Shown here one piece after another: positions 41,295 to 48,469 of a stretch of 64,000 bases of DNA; the stretch's first letter is position 1, and the number at the start of each line of letters is the position of its first letter. This DNA comes from Arion vulgaris (taxonomy: Eukaryota > Mollusca > Gastropoda > Stylommatophora > Arionidae): assembly GCA_020796225.1 (NCBI GenBank), contig CM036775.1, forward strand, positions 13,918,671-13,982,670, in the 5' to 3' direction. The position numbers and the translations under genes are program-made. Under the pieces are notes generated by a model that was not told the DNA's origin, ran no database searches, and saw only the letters and a program-made list of their open reading frames with translations.

Positions 41295-42659
41295 GATGAT
41301 GATGATGCGGATGATAATAATAATGATGATGATGCGGATGATGATAATGCTGATGTATACAATGTTAGTGATGATGTTAGTACTAATGCTGATGTATACA
41401 ATGTTAGTGATGATGTTAGTACTAATGCTGATGTATACAATGTTAGTGATTATGTTAGTACTAATGCTGATGTTGGTGATAATGTTAGTAGTAATGATGA
41501 TGTTGGTGATGATGATGTTGAAAGTAATAATGGTCGTGGTCGCGGTGAATTTGATGATGATGGCGATGATGATACAAAAAGAAGAGGTTGGTAATGTTGA
41601 TGTTGATTCATGATATTAGCCGTCCATCGTAAGCGATGAGGAGAACAGTTTCAGACTTGTGCTGCTGCACCTCTCTATTGTGTGCGGAGGTGACTGTAGA
41701 GTCCAATCCTAGAACACAATCCCTACCACAGATGAGGCATACATGATCAAGGTTAGACATGTGGGTAATGTATATTCTGACTTTTTGCACAGCTCGTTTT
41801 CTCTGTGCCTCAGCGACACGACGATTCTCAGCTATGCAAGTTCATCTTGTGTTGTTACAGCGCCACATTTGGCGATCTTGCGCCAGGGATTCCCAGCACG
41901 TGGTGTCTATATCGAAGCATTTCAAAGACACTTTAAGAGTGTCTTTAAATAGCTTTTTCTGTCAACAAAGGAATGTCTACCACCTTCAAGCTCGCCATAC
42001 ATCAACTATTTGATGGTGACGTTAATTTGATTTGTATTGGTCATGTTGATGGCGACAATGGTCATGTTGATGGCGACAATGGTCATGTTGATGGCGACAA
42101 TGGTCATGTTGATGGCGACAATGGTAATGATGTTGGCCACAATGGTAATGATGATGGCGACAATGGTCATGTTGATGGCGACAATGGTAATGTTGATGGC
42201 GACAATGGTAATGATGTTGGCCACAATGGTAATGATGATGGCGACAATGGTCATGTTGATGGCGACAATGGTAATGTTGATGGCGACAATGGTACTGATG
42301 TTGGCCACAATGGTAATGATGATGGCGACAATGGTCATGTTGATAGTATGTGTCAAATTACTTGACGAGAACGCAGAAGAAGAAGAAATTACTTGACGTG
42401 CGAGTGACAACCTGGACAGGTAAACCAGTAACTACATCTCTCCTCAGATAACGTGTACATCAGTGATGTCATTCACAAGGCCGTGATCGAAGTCACTGAG
42501 TCAGGAACTGTCGCTGCTGCTGTAACTGCTATTGGAGTCATCACTAGTATAGAAATTCCACCTGCAGTTGAAGTCTTCAAGGCCGATCATCCCTTTGTTT
42601 ACTTTCTTAGAGACAACATTGCACAAGAAATCTTGTTCCAGGGTAAATTCTCCAATTAA
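29229..42659 (+). CDS. Secreted serpin, copy A (seven coding exons, 393 aa)
   Basis: Join 29229-29386, 30168-30300, 34408-34624, 37997-38127, 38408-38549, 40339-40527, 42448-42659. The exon sum is 1182 nt with a stop at 42657. All introns are GT-AG and phases fit (2,0,1,0,1,1). Residues 1-19 are a signal peptide ([19 protein letters not shown]). Serpin landmarks follow: NVIYSPYSIHSAL (47-59), [20 protein letters not shown] (about 152-163), NTIFFNGTW (182-190, conserved breach Trp and an N-glycosylation site), the hinge [10 protein letters not shown] (341-350) and the signature [11 protein letters not shown] (367-377). Length and order match full serpins. A small, alanine-rich hinge with Thr at P14 supports an inhibitory, loop-inserting serpin. 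P1 is uncertain (about residues 357-359: S, I or E) and not basic, so trypsin-like targets are unlikely. There is no ER-retention signal, so it should act outside the cell, plausibly in haemolymph. AATAAA at 42772. Confidence 0.95.
29387..30167 (+). repeat. Serpin A intron 1 with donor-bearing repeats
   Basis: Between 29400 and 29680 units of about 37-50 bp repeat TCTACTCACCTGACAG|GTAAAATATATA, a copy of the exon 2 end and its donor; about seven extra CAG|GTA sites result. 29690-30160 aligns with the end of intron 1 in B and includes a (GAA)n stretch at 29838. The intron ends TTTACACTTGACAG. Confidence 0.85.
30168..30300 (+). CDS. Serpin A exon 3
   Basis: 133 nt. Encodes [20 protein letters not shown] and [10 protein letters not shown], the helix B-D region of serpins. 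Acceptor TTGACAG, donor GTTCAG|GTACGTAG. One residue differs from copy B (L/F). Confidence 0.95.
30405..30765 (+). pseudogene. Two LINE tail fragments in serpin A intron 2
   Basis: 30405-30500 is a minus-strand piece of the family 7 tail, also present in B (52405-52510). 30535-30760 is a plus-strand RNase H-tail ([20 protein letters not shown]) ending in GGTGATCGCGAGAGAGAG, absent from B and therefore a later insertion. Confidence 0.65.
30838..33245. repeat. 40-bp array, about 60 copies, in serpin A intron 2
   Basis: The unit CTTAGCTTGAAACTTGGCTT plus GTAACATAATACTGATATTC repeats every 40 bp with point variants. Variant strings (ATTGATAATC at 31131 and 31531; CTATAAAC at 31186 and 31586; ACTTATATTCCATAG at 31251 and 31651) recur at 400 bp, a ten-unit higher-order repeat. 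Some units lack 5 bp (AAACGGC). Serpin B intron 2 has a single related unit near 52755-52790. Confidence 0.96.
33480..34310 (-). pseudogene. LINE 3' part (family 2) in intron 2, with internal 63-bp array
   Basis: The minus-strand frame ends with [33 protein letters not shown]. Within it 33650-34165 is an eight-fold tandem repeat of 63 bp encoding [24 protein letters not shown] 21-residue units ([15 protein letters not shown] is the LINE motif). Serpin B has one unit at the same place. Confidence 0.88.
33650..34165. repeat. 63-bp array, eight copies, from LINE coding sequence
   Basis: The unit GTGCGCTATCTGTTGGTAAT, CTGATTATGTACCCAATGTA, TCGGASCAACATTGCTCTTTGAT is repeated in frame (63 = 21 codons). 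The flanking non-repeated end variants (ATGTGGCCGAACGAATTTAA) match B at 53385. Confidence 0.93.
34408..34624 (+). CDS. Serpin A exon 4
   Basis: 217 nt, starting [18 protein letters not shown] and ending HDIIPPG with a phase-1 donor CCTG|GTAAGT. Contains the strand 2A and helix F region and an NKT glycosylation sequon (157-159). The A run at 34559-34564 is six As and keeps the frame; copy B has five. Confidence 0.96.
34632..35205 (+). pseudogene. LINE 3' part (family 8) in serpin A intron 3
   Basis: Plus-strand frame: [81 protein letters not shown], then a stop. One stop (TAG at about 34789) and a frame change break it. Absent from B, which goes straight from the donor to the GAATATTTATCTAGTCG sequence. 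Relatives at 47150 and 57800. Confidence 0.85.
35225..35565. repeat. 45-bp array, seven copies, in serpin A intron 3
   Basis: The unit AAAATAGTTTGATATCTTGA, TATGGTACCTTGMGATCTCATAGAC repeats every 45 bp. The B intron (53850-53905) has one copy in the same flanks (CTAGTCGATT on the left, GACTCACARCAT on the right). Confidence 0.95.
35570..36220. other. no gene seen (intron 3 of serpin A)
   Basis: Sequence without recognised repeat or exon. It is missing from the B intron, so it is an insertion in A or a loss in B. The GC-rich start (GGCGACCGCATCAGGCGACG) and CGCGCGACCGCTC near 35893 might be ends of a DNA element, but no matching inverted repeats or target duplication could be confirmed. Confidence 0.4.
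36222..36600 (-). pseudogene. LINE ORF end (family 4) in serpin A intron 3
   Basis: A 122-codon minus frame: [69 protein letters not shown]. It is intact to its stop, with a short CATCATCATCATCAG side at the 3' end. Not found in B. Confidence 0.85.
36785..37145 (+). pseudogene. LINE 3' end (family 9) and AACC microsatellite
   Basis: 36785-37000 reads [35 protein letters not shown], the end of a LINE ORF, followed by AACTAAGAACTAACTAACC and an (AACC)n run of about 125 bp. The B intron has the same LINE end at 54110-54260 with a TAAC-based tail, so insertion preceded the gene duplication. Confidence 0.8.
37330..37915. repeat. Polypurine (GA-rich) tract, about 580 bp, serpin A intron 3
   Basis: Almost pure A/G on the plus strand (GAGAGAGAGGG motifs, few pyrimidines). 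The homologous tract in B is at 57018-57510. Long ORFs on both strands reflect composition only. Confidence 0.95.
37997..38127 (+). CDS. Serpin A exon 5
   Basis: 131 nt. G|GC AGC joins PPG to [20 protein letters not shown] and [19 protein letters not shown], strand 3A and the breach of serpins. Acceptor TATTCAACCAG, donor TCTCAG|GTGTGT. B has TS for PF in the FVPFK segment. Confidence 0.96.
38160..38370 (+). pseudogene. LINE 3' end duplicate fragments in intron 4
   Basis: Two copies of the family 1 terminus (GACAGTTAGGGTGGCAWAG, CTACTCAGGACAAG, TATTTGATRATAAT) separated by GGAGGTAGGACATCTGGCC. Confidence 0.6.
38408..38549 (+). CDS. Serpin A exon 6
   Basis: 142 nt. [47 protein letters not shown]; phase-1 donor TTTTG|GTAATA. 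Strands 1B-3B and the ELPY-like core. One residue (T/A) differs from B. Confidence 0.96.
38670..38980 (-). pseudogene. LINE 3' end in intron 5 of serpin A
   Basis: Minus strand: [38 protein letters not shown] and a (GAA)n tail. The copy at 58860-59130 lies at the same place in B, so the insertion predates duplication. Confidence 0.75.
39005..39362. repeat. 48-bp array, about 7 copies, intron 5 of serpin A
   Basis: The unit AATGTATTGATATCTCTCTA, TTCAACTTTCATATCTTGAA, CTGATAAT repeats; B has about four copies (59195-59350). Confidence 0.92.
39480..39745 (+). pseudogene. LINE family 1 terminus in intron 5
   Basis: GGCTTGGAGAAGACCGTCCTGG, the GAGAAGATGGAATAATGATG region, GAGCATGATCGCTGCAGAGG, TTCTGCTCAGGGGAAGC. 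Near-identical block at 59480-59740 in B. Confidence 0.75.
39775..39975 (+). mobile_element. Headless SINE-D-type repeat, intron 5 of serpin A
   Basis: Starts TTTCTTGCAATTGCTG and matches the distal part of the elements at 60042-60180 (+) and 45685-45885 (-): CAACTAACATCCACTGTGTC, CCAGATCTTTTTGTCAAG. The tRNA-like first half present in B is missing. Confidence 0.6.
40020..40265. repeat. ATC-type microsatellite, intron 5
   Basis: An 18-bp pattern CATCATCACTATCATCAC runs six or more times, then degenerate CAT repeats. The minus strand gives an Asp-rich ORF (DDGDDSDD) that is not a gene. The counterpart in B is 60180-60300. Confidence 0.9.
40339..40527 (+). CDS. Serpin A exon 7
   Basis: 189 nt, acceptor CTGTACCCTCAG; G|AG makes Glu261. 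Encodes [55 protein letters not shown]; donor TTCTA|GTAAGT. It covers the IPKFKTE strand typical of serpins. Open frame extends upstream of the acceptor but reads low-complexity microsatellite. Confidence 0.95.
40815..41605. repeat. GAT-type repeat, about 790 bp, intron 6 of serpin A
   Basis: Built from GATGATGATAGTGAAGAT and later (GAT)n and GTTAGTGATGATGTTAGTACTAATGCTGATGTATACAAT (39-bp, three copies, given in pieces of the array 41340-41460). Open frames are compositional. B carries a diverged homologue at 60915-61680. Confidence 0.95.
41615..42005 (-). pseudogene. LINE family 6 terminus inserted in intron 6 of serpin A
   Basis: The minus frame shows [29 protein letters not shown], the C2H2-like tail with the second half degraded, and upstream sequence [24 protein letters not shown] in another frame. 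B has uninterrupted sequence here, so it arrived after duplication. Confidence 0.85.
42030..42350. repeat. 21-bp array, about 15 copies, intron 6 of serpin A
   Basis: The unit GTTGATGGCGACAATGGTCAT (variants GTAATGATGTTGGCCACAATG) repeats; three frames are open (HVDGDNG on +). A 105-bp block of five units is itself repeated. B has only a few diverged units (61690-61790). Confidence 0.93.
42448..42659 (+). CDS. Serpin A exon 8 (reactive loop and C-terminus)
   Basis: Acceptor CTCTCCTCAG; A|AT gives Asn324. [18 protein letters not shown] leads into [20 protein letters not shown], then [15 protein letters not shown] and ILFQGKFSN stop. Hinge Thr344 is P14. Residues 354-365 (42537-42572) are where nearly all divergence from copy B lies. 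Confidence 0.96.
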
Positions 42660-42771
42660 ATATGACACATTTGGTGTTCCGTACTGCTTCATCGCACGTC
42701 TCTTGTCTACAATAAACAAGTTGATGTACTAAATACTTTATGGTCATTTTTTGTTCTTTTGTGTTTTGTTG

Positions 42772-42777
42772 AATAAA
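42772..42777 (+). terminator. Serpin A polyadenylation signal AATAAA
   Basis: AATAAA lies 113 bp after the stop within TTGTTGAATAAATTAATAAGG, identical in B at 62188. Confidence 0.8.
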
Positions 42778-42854
42778 TTAATAAGGTACTGTAAGACTTA
42801 GAGTAGCGGGGTAGGGGTAAACTTCTATCACATGATATGTAATTAATTTATTGA

Positions 42855-43275
42855 TGGATTGATAATACCATCATCATTGCACTTCGGTGAGTAACCATGT
42901 GTGCTCCGATCTCTTTCTTACACAGGAAGATCCCAGCAGCAGTGCTCGAACTCAGTAGCACAGGCTAGGTTCCCCATTGTAATTTTGACGATGGTAAAGA
43001 TATTTCTGCAGGAATTTTAATTTTAAAATTTTCTTATGAATTTTGCCGGGCAGCGGCTTTCCAGCCTGCTCTTCACAATTTTTAACTGTCATGAGATAAT
43101 TTTCCGTGCTCATATTTAATACGGGACCTACGTTTTATCGTTCGTCTCCGACAGGACTAGGAACTCGATTTCACCTACAATGAGATCAGGGATCTCTGGA
43201 AAAATATCCAGATGGCTCTACGAGGAGCGAACCTGGTACCTTTTGCACGAGGGATGAGCACTTAACCTCGTCCAT
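42855..43275 (-). mobile_element. SINE-B copy, long form
   Basis: Reverse complement shows GCTCATCCCTCGTGC..., AGGTTCGCTCCTCGTAGAGCC, CCAGAGATCCCTGATCTC, and ends GGTTACTCACCGAAGTGCAATGATG with ATCAATCCATC at the 3' side. About 420 bp. Confidence 0.8.
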
Positions 43276-43455
43276 AGACCCCTAAACGACAGAGTGTCAA
43301 TGGTTATTGTCTCCAAACTCATGACGGTAGACGGAGGATCTCTGTAACAGATACAATGGCAACAGTCATGGACCAGTATGCTCACTGCCAGAAAGGAAAG
43401 CAATGGCAGACTACCTTCCAAGAAGATGTATAGATAACCCTAACAGTAATATTGA
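43276..43455 (+). other. Unclassified interspersed repeat
   Basis: GACAGAGTGTCAATGGTTATTG, AGGATCTCTGTAACAGATAC, AGTCATGGACCAGTATGCTC, AAGCAATGGCAGACTACC. A matching block is at 62627-62790, in both cases directly before the same LINE fragment, so the two may travel together. Confidence 0.6.
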
Positions 43456-43700
43456 ATTATGTGTGCTATAGAATATAAGTGTTACAGAAGAGTACTCCGT
43501 ATATCACGGACAGAGAAGAGAACAAATAGTTCTATCCAGAAAGAACTCAAAGAAAACTGGATGATGCTACAAATAAGAATGAGAAAATTAAAGTATTTTG
43601 GACATATAAAGAGACACGCAGGGTTGGAGAAGATCATTAAGGAATGAGACATCCTGGCAAAAAGGAAAAAGAACACGGAGAATATGGATTAAGGATGTAA
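43456..43700 (+). pseudogene. LINE family 1 fragment
   Basis: Frame: EYKCYRRVLRISRTEKRTN, SIQKELKENWMMLQIRMRKL, KYFGHIKRHAGLEKI, then stop. It runs into a second LINE piece. Confidence 0.75.
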
Positions 43701-44235
43701 CTGATTCAGCTTTTAAAAGTCGAAAAAAATATGGAACTGCAAGTTATATAGTATTAAAACTAAATTACGAATTTTCAATTCAAATGTTGTATCAATCCTA
43801 ACATATGCCAGCGAGAGTTGGAAAATGACTAAAGATATAGAAAGCAAGTTGAATGCATTTGAAAATAGATGTCTGCGAAAAATAATGAATATAAAATGGA
43901 ATGAATTCAGGAGAACTGATGAAATCAGAGACATGTCTGGTCAACAACTAGTGACAACTGTTATAAGAAAGAGAAGATGGAGATATGTTGGGCACACCTT
44001 GAGGAGAAATGATCAACGAATATCAAAGCAGGCATTGAAGTGGGATGCAAAGGGTTCAAGAAGAGAGGTCGACCTAAGGAGACCCTGAAACGAACTTTGC
44101 TGAGAGAGGCAAGAAATATCGGTCTCAGTTCCATGGAAGAGATTGAGCGAGTTGCCCTGGATAGAGCGGTATGGAGAAATTACTTGCATGTCCTATGTAA
44201 CGTATAACGGTACGAGAGGAATTTTTATTATTATT
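43701..44235 (+). pseudogene. LINE family 5 post-RT domain and end
   Basis: Frame at 43825-44088: TKDIESKLNAFENRCLRKIM, NIKWNEFRRTDEIRDMSGQQ, RRWRYVGHTLRRND, ALKWDAKGS; then a frame change into LKRTLLREARNIGLSSMEE. It gives the uninterrupted form of the LINE that hosts the MITE at 13448. Ends in a (TTA)n-like ATTATTATT. Confidence 0.85.
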
Positions 44236-44282
44236 ATGTAACTGATACATACGGACCTTATATACACCATGTTTGTTTTTGT

Positions 44283-44530
44283 AGATCTCTGTGGCGCAGA
44301 GGTTAGTGGCTCGTCTCTCGTTCCAAAGATACTCGGTTCGCTCCCTCGTCGAGCCATTCAGATATTTTTCCAGAGATCCCTGATCTCAGTGTAGGTGAGA
44401 TCAAGTTTCTAGTCCATCGGAAATAGACGATAAAACGTAGGTCCCAGGTTCAAGTCGAGCACGTAAAAGAATCATAGCTGCTCGAAAGTCGAGAAAAACA
44501 GGCTGAAAAGCCGCTGCCCGCGCCATACCC
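44283..44530 (+). mobile_element. SINE-B copy with well-preserved tRNA-like head
   Basis: CTCTGTGGCGCAGAGGTTAG (A box TGGCGCAGAGG) and ACTCGGTTCGCTCCC (B box GGTTCGCTCC) lie about 45 bp apart. The body is CCAGAGATCCCTGATCTCAG, GATAAAACGTAGGTCCC. The best copy for assigning this family to tRNA-derived SINEs. Confidence 0.85.
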
Positions 44531-44589
44531 ATTCGACCTGAAAACTATAGATTTATGTCTTGTTTTCGTATTTACAGACGGTCTATTGA

Positions 44590-45420
44590 CAAGTGTTTTA
44601 CTGTGACAACTTCTGCGTTTGTGCTTGTCTCTCTTGCCATTCAGCTCATCGCTAAGTCTCTTTTCAAAAGATTATGCACCTTTGAGTAATGTTGTTCTCC
44701 ACATAACCTGGTCATCAGCTAGTTTTTCCCATTTATTGGGACCGGTAGAAAAGTTCTATCTTGAGGTCTTACACACTTCATTATATGTGAGCAGTGGTCT
44801 TACAAACTTCATTATATGTGAGCAGTGGTCTTACAAACTTCATTATATGTGAACAGTTATCTTACAAACTTCATTATATGTGAGCAGTGGTCTTACAAAC
44901 TTCATTATATGTGAGCAGTGGTCTTACAAACTTCATTATATGTGAGCAGTGGTCTTTCGTGGACAATGTGTTATAAACCTCCTCTCCTCATCATATGCCC
45001 GAAAAATGATGACTGCCTCTTTCTTATATTGATGATAAGCTTTCTCTGTGTCTTGATAGGGTATGCAGTTATTTCCCATTCTTCTCAAATAGGTCCTAGC
45101 GATCTTAGTCTGCTCTTGCTGAACATGCCCATGATGGAAGGCAAGTTTACACGTTGCAGAAGTTCAGAGTTGGTTATCTTGTCGTACCACCTGCTGTTCA
45201 TAATCATCTTGTTGAAATATCGAAGGTAAAAGATGTTAAGTTTTATTTCATGTGAAAAATAAAAGTAGTATGTCCATGCTTCTGAGCCATTTAGTAAAGA
45301 GCTGATTACACAGACTCGATAGATTTGAATCTTCGTCTGCAGTGTTAATTTTAGTAGTTTGCCGAATATAGTATCCATGCTACCTATTCTAGTGTTATTT
45401 ACTTCGTAAAGAGAAAGGCT
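44590..45420 (-). pseudogene. LINE post-RT domain with internal 31-bp array
   Basis: Minus frame: VNNTRIGSMDTIFGKLLKL, YRVCVISSLLNGSEAWTY, FNKMIMNSRWYDKITNSELL, QRVNLPSIMG. Near 44765-44955 a 31-bp segment (CTTACAAACTTCATTATATG, TGAGCAGTGGT) is repeated six times. Confidence 0.75.
44765..44955. repeat. 31-bp array, six copies
   Basis: Unit CTTACAAACTTCATTATATG plus TGAGCAGTGGT, inside a LINE remnant. Confidence 0.9.
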
Positions 45421-45600
45421 AGTAGTGACCAGTAACCATAGTCTCAGTGAGCAATTAGAGGCACCAGTTACGGCCTCAACCTCCATCCTCATACTGGAAG
45501 TAGTGTTGACATGGCGCACTATGGAAGCAAAGAATAGTAACACTGCGACCTACAAGGCATGTCGTAAGAGGCGATTAAGTTAGCGTTCGGCTTGAGGTTG
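45421..45600. mobile_element. LINE RNase H scrap (-) and SINE-A head (+)
   Basis: 45421-45515 on the minus strand reads TTSSMRMEVEAVTGAS, an RNase H motif of family 7. 45520-45595 is the SINE-A start (GGAAGCAAAGAATAGTAACACTG, GGCATGTCGTAAGAGGCGATT). Confidence 0.6.
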
Positions 45601-46135
45601 GTTAAAAAAGTTAATTGCATATCCTTTACAGAAATTTGTGAATCAACCCCATCTTTTAAAACCTTTTAAATATGTGTGAAGATAATAATGATGATGATGA
45701 TAACTGATGGCGCTGACCGTGTTTGATAATCTTGATAAGAAGATCTGGAATACCTTATGTTATTTATGCTTTCCCTGGATACCATCAATGAAAGATTTAC
45801 AAACAACATAAGATATATATATATATATGAGATGACACAGTGGATGTTAGTTGAGAACAAACAGCAATTTCAAGACATGATAAAGTTCAAGTTAATTGCA
45901 TATCCATTACAGGACTTTTCGAATGAACCCCAGCTTTTAAAGCTGTTTGTGATTTTTCTAGGCATTATTGCATTCAGTAGTTTGCCATTGCTTTCTGAAC
46001 GGGTGGTGCCATCGTCCTTTGTAAAAATCCACGCGAAATAATTTGCAAACCAAACTGATTCGAACTCAGAACATCGGCGTTAATAGACCGAGTCACTATC
46101 CCCTAAGTCACAGACGCCACCTGAGGCTGGTTACC
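45600..46135 (-). mobile_element. SINE-D element (full length with distal part) plus fragment
   Basis: Reverse complement of 45880-46130 starts GGTGGCGTCTGTGACTTAGGGGATAG (A box), has GAGTTCGAATC (B box), AAGCAATGGCAAACTACTG, GGACGATGGCACCAC..., and continues into the distal part 45685-45885 with a (TA)n. A short 5' fragment of another copy is at 45605-45665. Confidence 0.75.
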
Positions 46136-46169
46136 CAATCCAATATAAAAGTTTAGCTACAAAATTCAA

Positions 46170-46690
46170 CCAACTATGAATATTTCAAATTGGTTATTGG
46201 TTACTAAACTGACGTCATTGCACTTCGGGAAACACATAGGTGCTCAGTCTCCCCAACAGATATCGAAGAGTATGCATACTGATGGTTCCCATGGCTCGCT
46301 GATTAAACACACCTCTCACTCTGCCTCTCAGACATCCAGTTCGACTTGTACAACGGATAATTCCAAACTGCCTAAATCGCTTGATCGATTCAGCATCTAT
46401 TTTAGTGTCCTCATCCAACAGACAGTCGCGAAGAGACCGAAGAATATCCCCTTATCCATCTTCAACTCCCCAACAATCGATGCTGTTGATGCATGCCTGT
46501 TCGATCTCTCATTAAGAGAATATTTCAAATGCAAGGAAGAAATAGCTGCTGACCAAAAGGAAAGGAAGCACTTCTAGAAGATGTTCATTATCCTATGAGG
46601 ATCATCTTCATCTGACATGTCCATAATTACTCCGATCTTGTACTCCCAAACATGTATTTCAGTGTAGTTAGATTGGGTCCGTTGTTGTAT
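46170..46690 (-). pseudogene. LINE family 7 RNase H tail
   Basis: Minus frame: ASTASIVGELKMDKG, LRDCLLDEDTKIDAESIKRF, IRCTSRTGCLRGRVRGVFNQ, RAMGTISMHTLRYLLG. It is nearly identical to 23546-23893. A second tail scrap (46600-46690) follows. Confidence 0.7.
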
Positions 46691-46839
46691 CTGAAGCTCA
46701 GTCGATGCTTCACAAGATACAAAAAAGCAAGTGTCGGTATGTGTAGATGTCGTCTTTAAACGTTTCTAGCCTCCAGAGCTTTACGTGAATCTACAATCAT
46801 GTGAGTGTTTGCGGCAATGAGAGAACTGACAGGCTTGCA

Positions 46840-47125
46840 TCACCAGTATCGATTGTTGGGGAGCTGAAGATGGATAAAGGGGATGTTCCTCAATCGCTTC
46901 GAGACCGCCTGTAGGATGAAAAGACTAAAATAGATGTTGAATCGATCCAGCGATTTAAGTAGTTTGGAGTTACTCGTTGTACAAGTAGAACTGGATGCCT
47001 GAAGGGCAGAGTGAGGAGTGTTTAGCCACTGAGCCACGGGAGCAATATCAGTATACATACCCTTCTTTACTCTTTGGGGGAGACTGAGCACCTGTGAGTC
47101 TACCCCTAATGCAATGACATCAGTT
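46840..47125 (+). pseudogene. LINE family 7 RNase H tail, opposite orientation
   Basis: Plus strand: SIVGELKMDKGDV, TKIDVESIQRF, VTRCTSRTGCLKGRVRSV, then ETEHL-VYP-CND with stops. It faces the minus-strand copy at 46170. Confidence 0.65.
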
Positions 47126-47149
47126 CAATAACCAATAACCAATTTGAAA

Positions 47150-47350
47150 ACATTTTATATTTATAAATCTATTCAGAACACATTGTGATAACCGGTCAAA
47201 TCGAGGGGAGACGAGACAGAGGAAGACAAAGAGATAATTTTGGATAGCCTGACTTCTTGGCACGGAAGAGCGTCAACATCTGAAATGATAGCAAACAGGA
47301 GAAACATAGATTTAAGGAGATCCATGTTCGCTTACCCCAGCTGTCACGCA
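47150..47350 (+). pseudogene. LINE family 8 terminus
   Basis: [19 protein letters not shown] followed by the SLTSWH-like region and CGCTTACCCCAGCTGTCACG. Matches 57800-58000. 47351-47640 is unique sequence with nothing recognised. Confidence 0.6.
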
Positions 47351-47619
47351 TTTGATGATGATTATCTATTCTGAGTGAAGAAGATGGGGAGTGGGAGGGT
47401 GTGGTGTGAAATTAGAATTAGAAATACCAAACTATGAACACATCGTGATATACTTCTTCTGTGATATCTGGGCATGCGCTTAGTTCCAATGTGAACCCAA
47501 AACTGGGCAGTCAGCTTCAGGTCTGTCAGGTTTAACCAAAGCTTAATTTTCAGGTTGACAGCGTGTGACCACATGTTACTTCACAGCTCACGCGAAAGAG
47601 AACAGTTTTGCATGGCATG

Positions 47620-48180
47620 CTTCTGTGTCTGTTCCTCCTGTTGATACTGGTCATACGAAGACGTCGTTAGACTTCTGTGTCTGTTCCTCCTGTTGATACT
47701 GGTCATACGAACACGTCGTTAGAAAGACAAGACATTAACACAGATTATGTGGTATTAGTCGTTATAAAGGGATTAGTCGTTATAAAGGGATTAGTCGTTA
47801 TAAAGGTATTAGTCGTTATAAAGGGATTAGTCGTTATAAAGGTATTAATCGTTAAAAAAAGATTTGTCGTTATAAAGAGATTAGTCGTTATAAAGGGATT
47901 AGTCGTTATAAAGAGATTAGTCGTATAAAGGGATTAGTCGTTATAAAGAGATTAGTCGTATAAAGGGATTAGTCGTTGTAAAGGTATTAGTCGTATAAAG
48001 GTATTATTCGTTATAAAGGGATTAGTCGTTATAAAGGGATTAGTTGTTATAAAGAGATTAGTCGTTATAAAGGGATTAGTCGTTATAAAGGGATTAGTCT
48101 TGTAAAGGGATTAGTCGTTATAAAGAGATTAGTCGTTATAAAGACAAGACATTAATACAGATTGTATTGTATTAGTCGTT
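47620..48180. repeat. 51-bp duplication and 17/18-bp array, about 24 copies
   Basis: CTTCTGTGTCTGTTCCTCCTG...CGTCGTTAGA occurs twice (47620-47725). Then ATTAGTCGTTATAAAGGG repeats at 17 or 18 bp to 48175, flanked on both sides by AAGACAAGACATTAAYACAG, so the array sits inside a duplicated flank. Confidence 0.92.
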
Positions 48181-48465
48181 ATAAAGTTTATACAGACAAA
48201 GGATTGACTACACTGCACCGGGGTTTTACTCCATATGCTCAGTCCTCTCCACGGAAGTCGCACACGACCTGCCGAGAGTACTGCAAAAAGTACACCTCCG
48301 TAGCTCCGGCAACAATCCAAGGGGTCTCTGAACAAAAATACAGTTGTGGACAGAACGACGCGGTCAGGATTGATACAGATGATCTTTGGAACGCAAGCAC
48401 TTAGCCACATAGACCCTCGAACACAGAACGGGTTTGGTTATACGATGTGTAAGATATTGGGGAGG
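48181..48465. other. no gene seen
   Basis: A moderately GC-rich segment with open frames of 80-93 codons on both strands. No family motif, splice logic or repeat relation found. Confidence 0.4.
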
Positions 48466-48469
48466 GGAT

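Noticed and set aside
40820..41613. Met-, Asp- and Ser-rich ORFs over GAT repeats (also 61068-61664)
   Set aside because: Trinucleotide composition in serpin intron 6; no coding signals.
44283..44360. Genuine tRNA genes (also 59794, 63690 and 10511)
   Set aside because: A- and B-box-like motifs are present but acceptor and anticodon stems do not pair, and the sequences continue into SINE bodies found at other loci.
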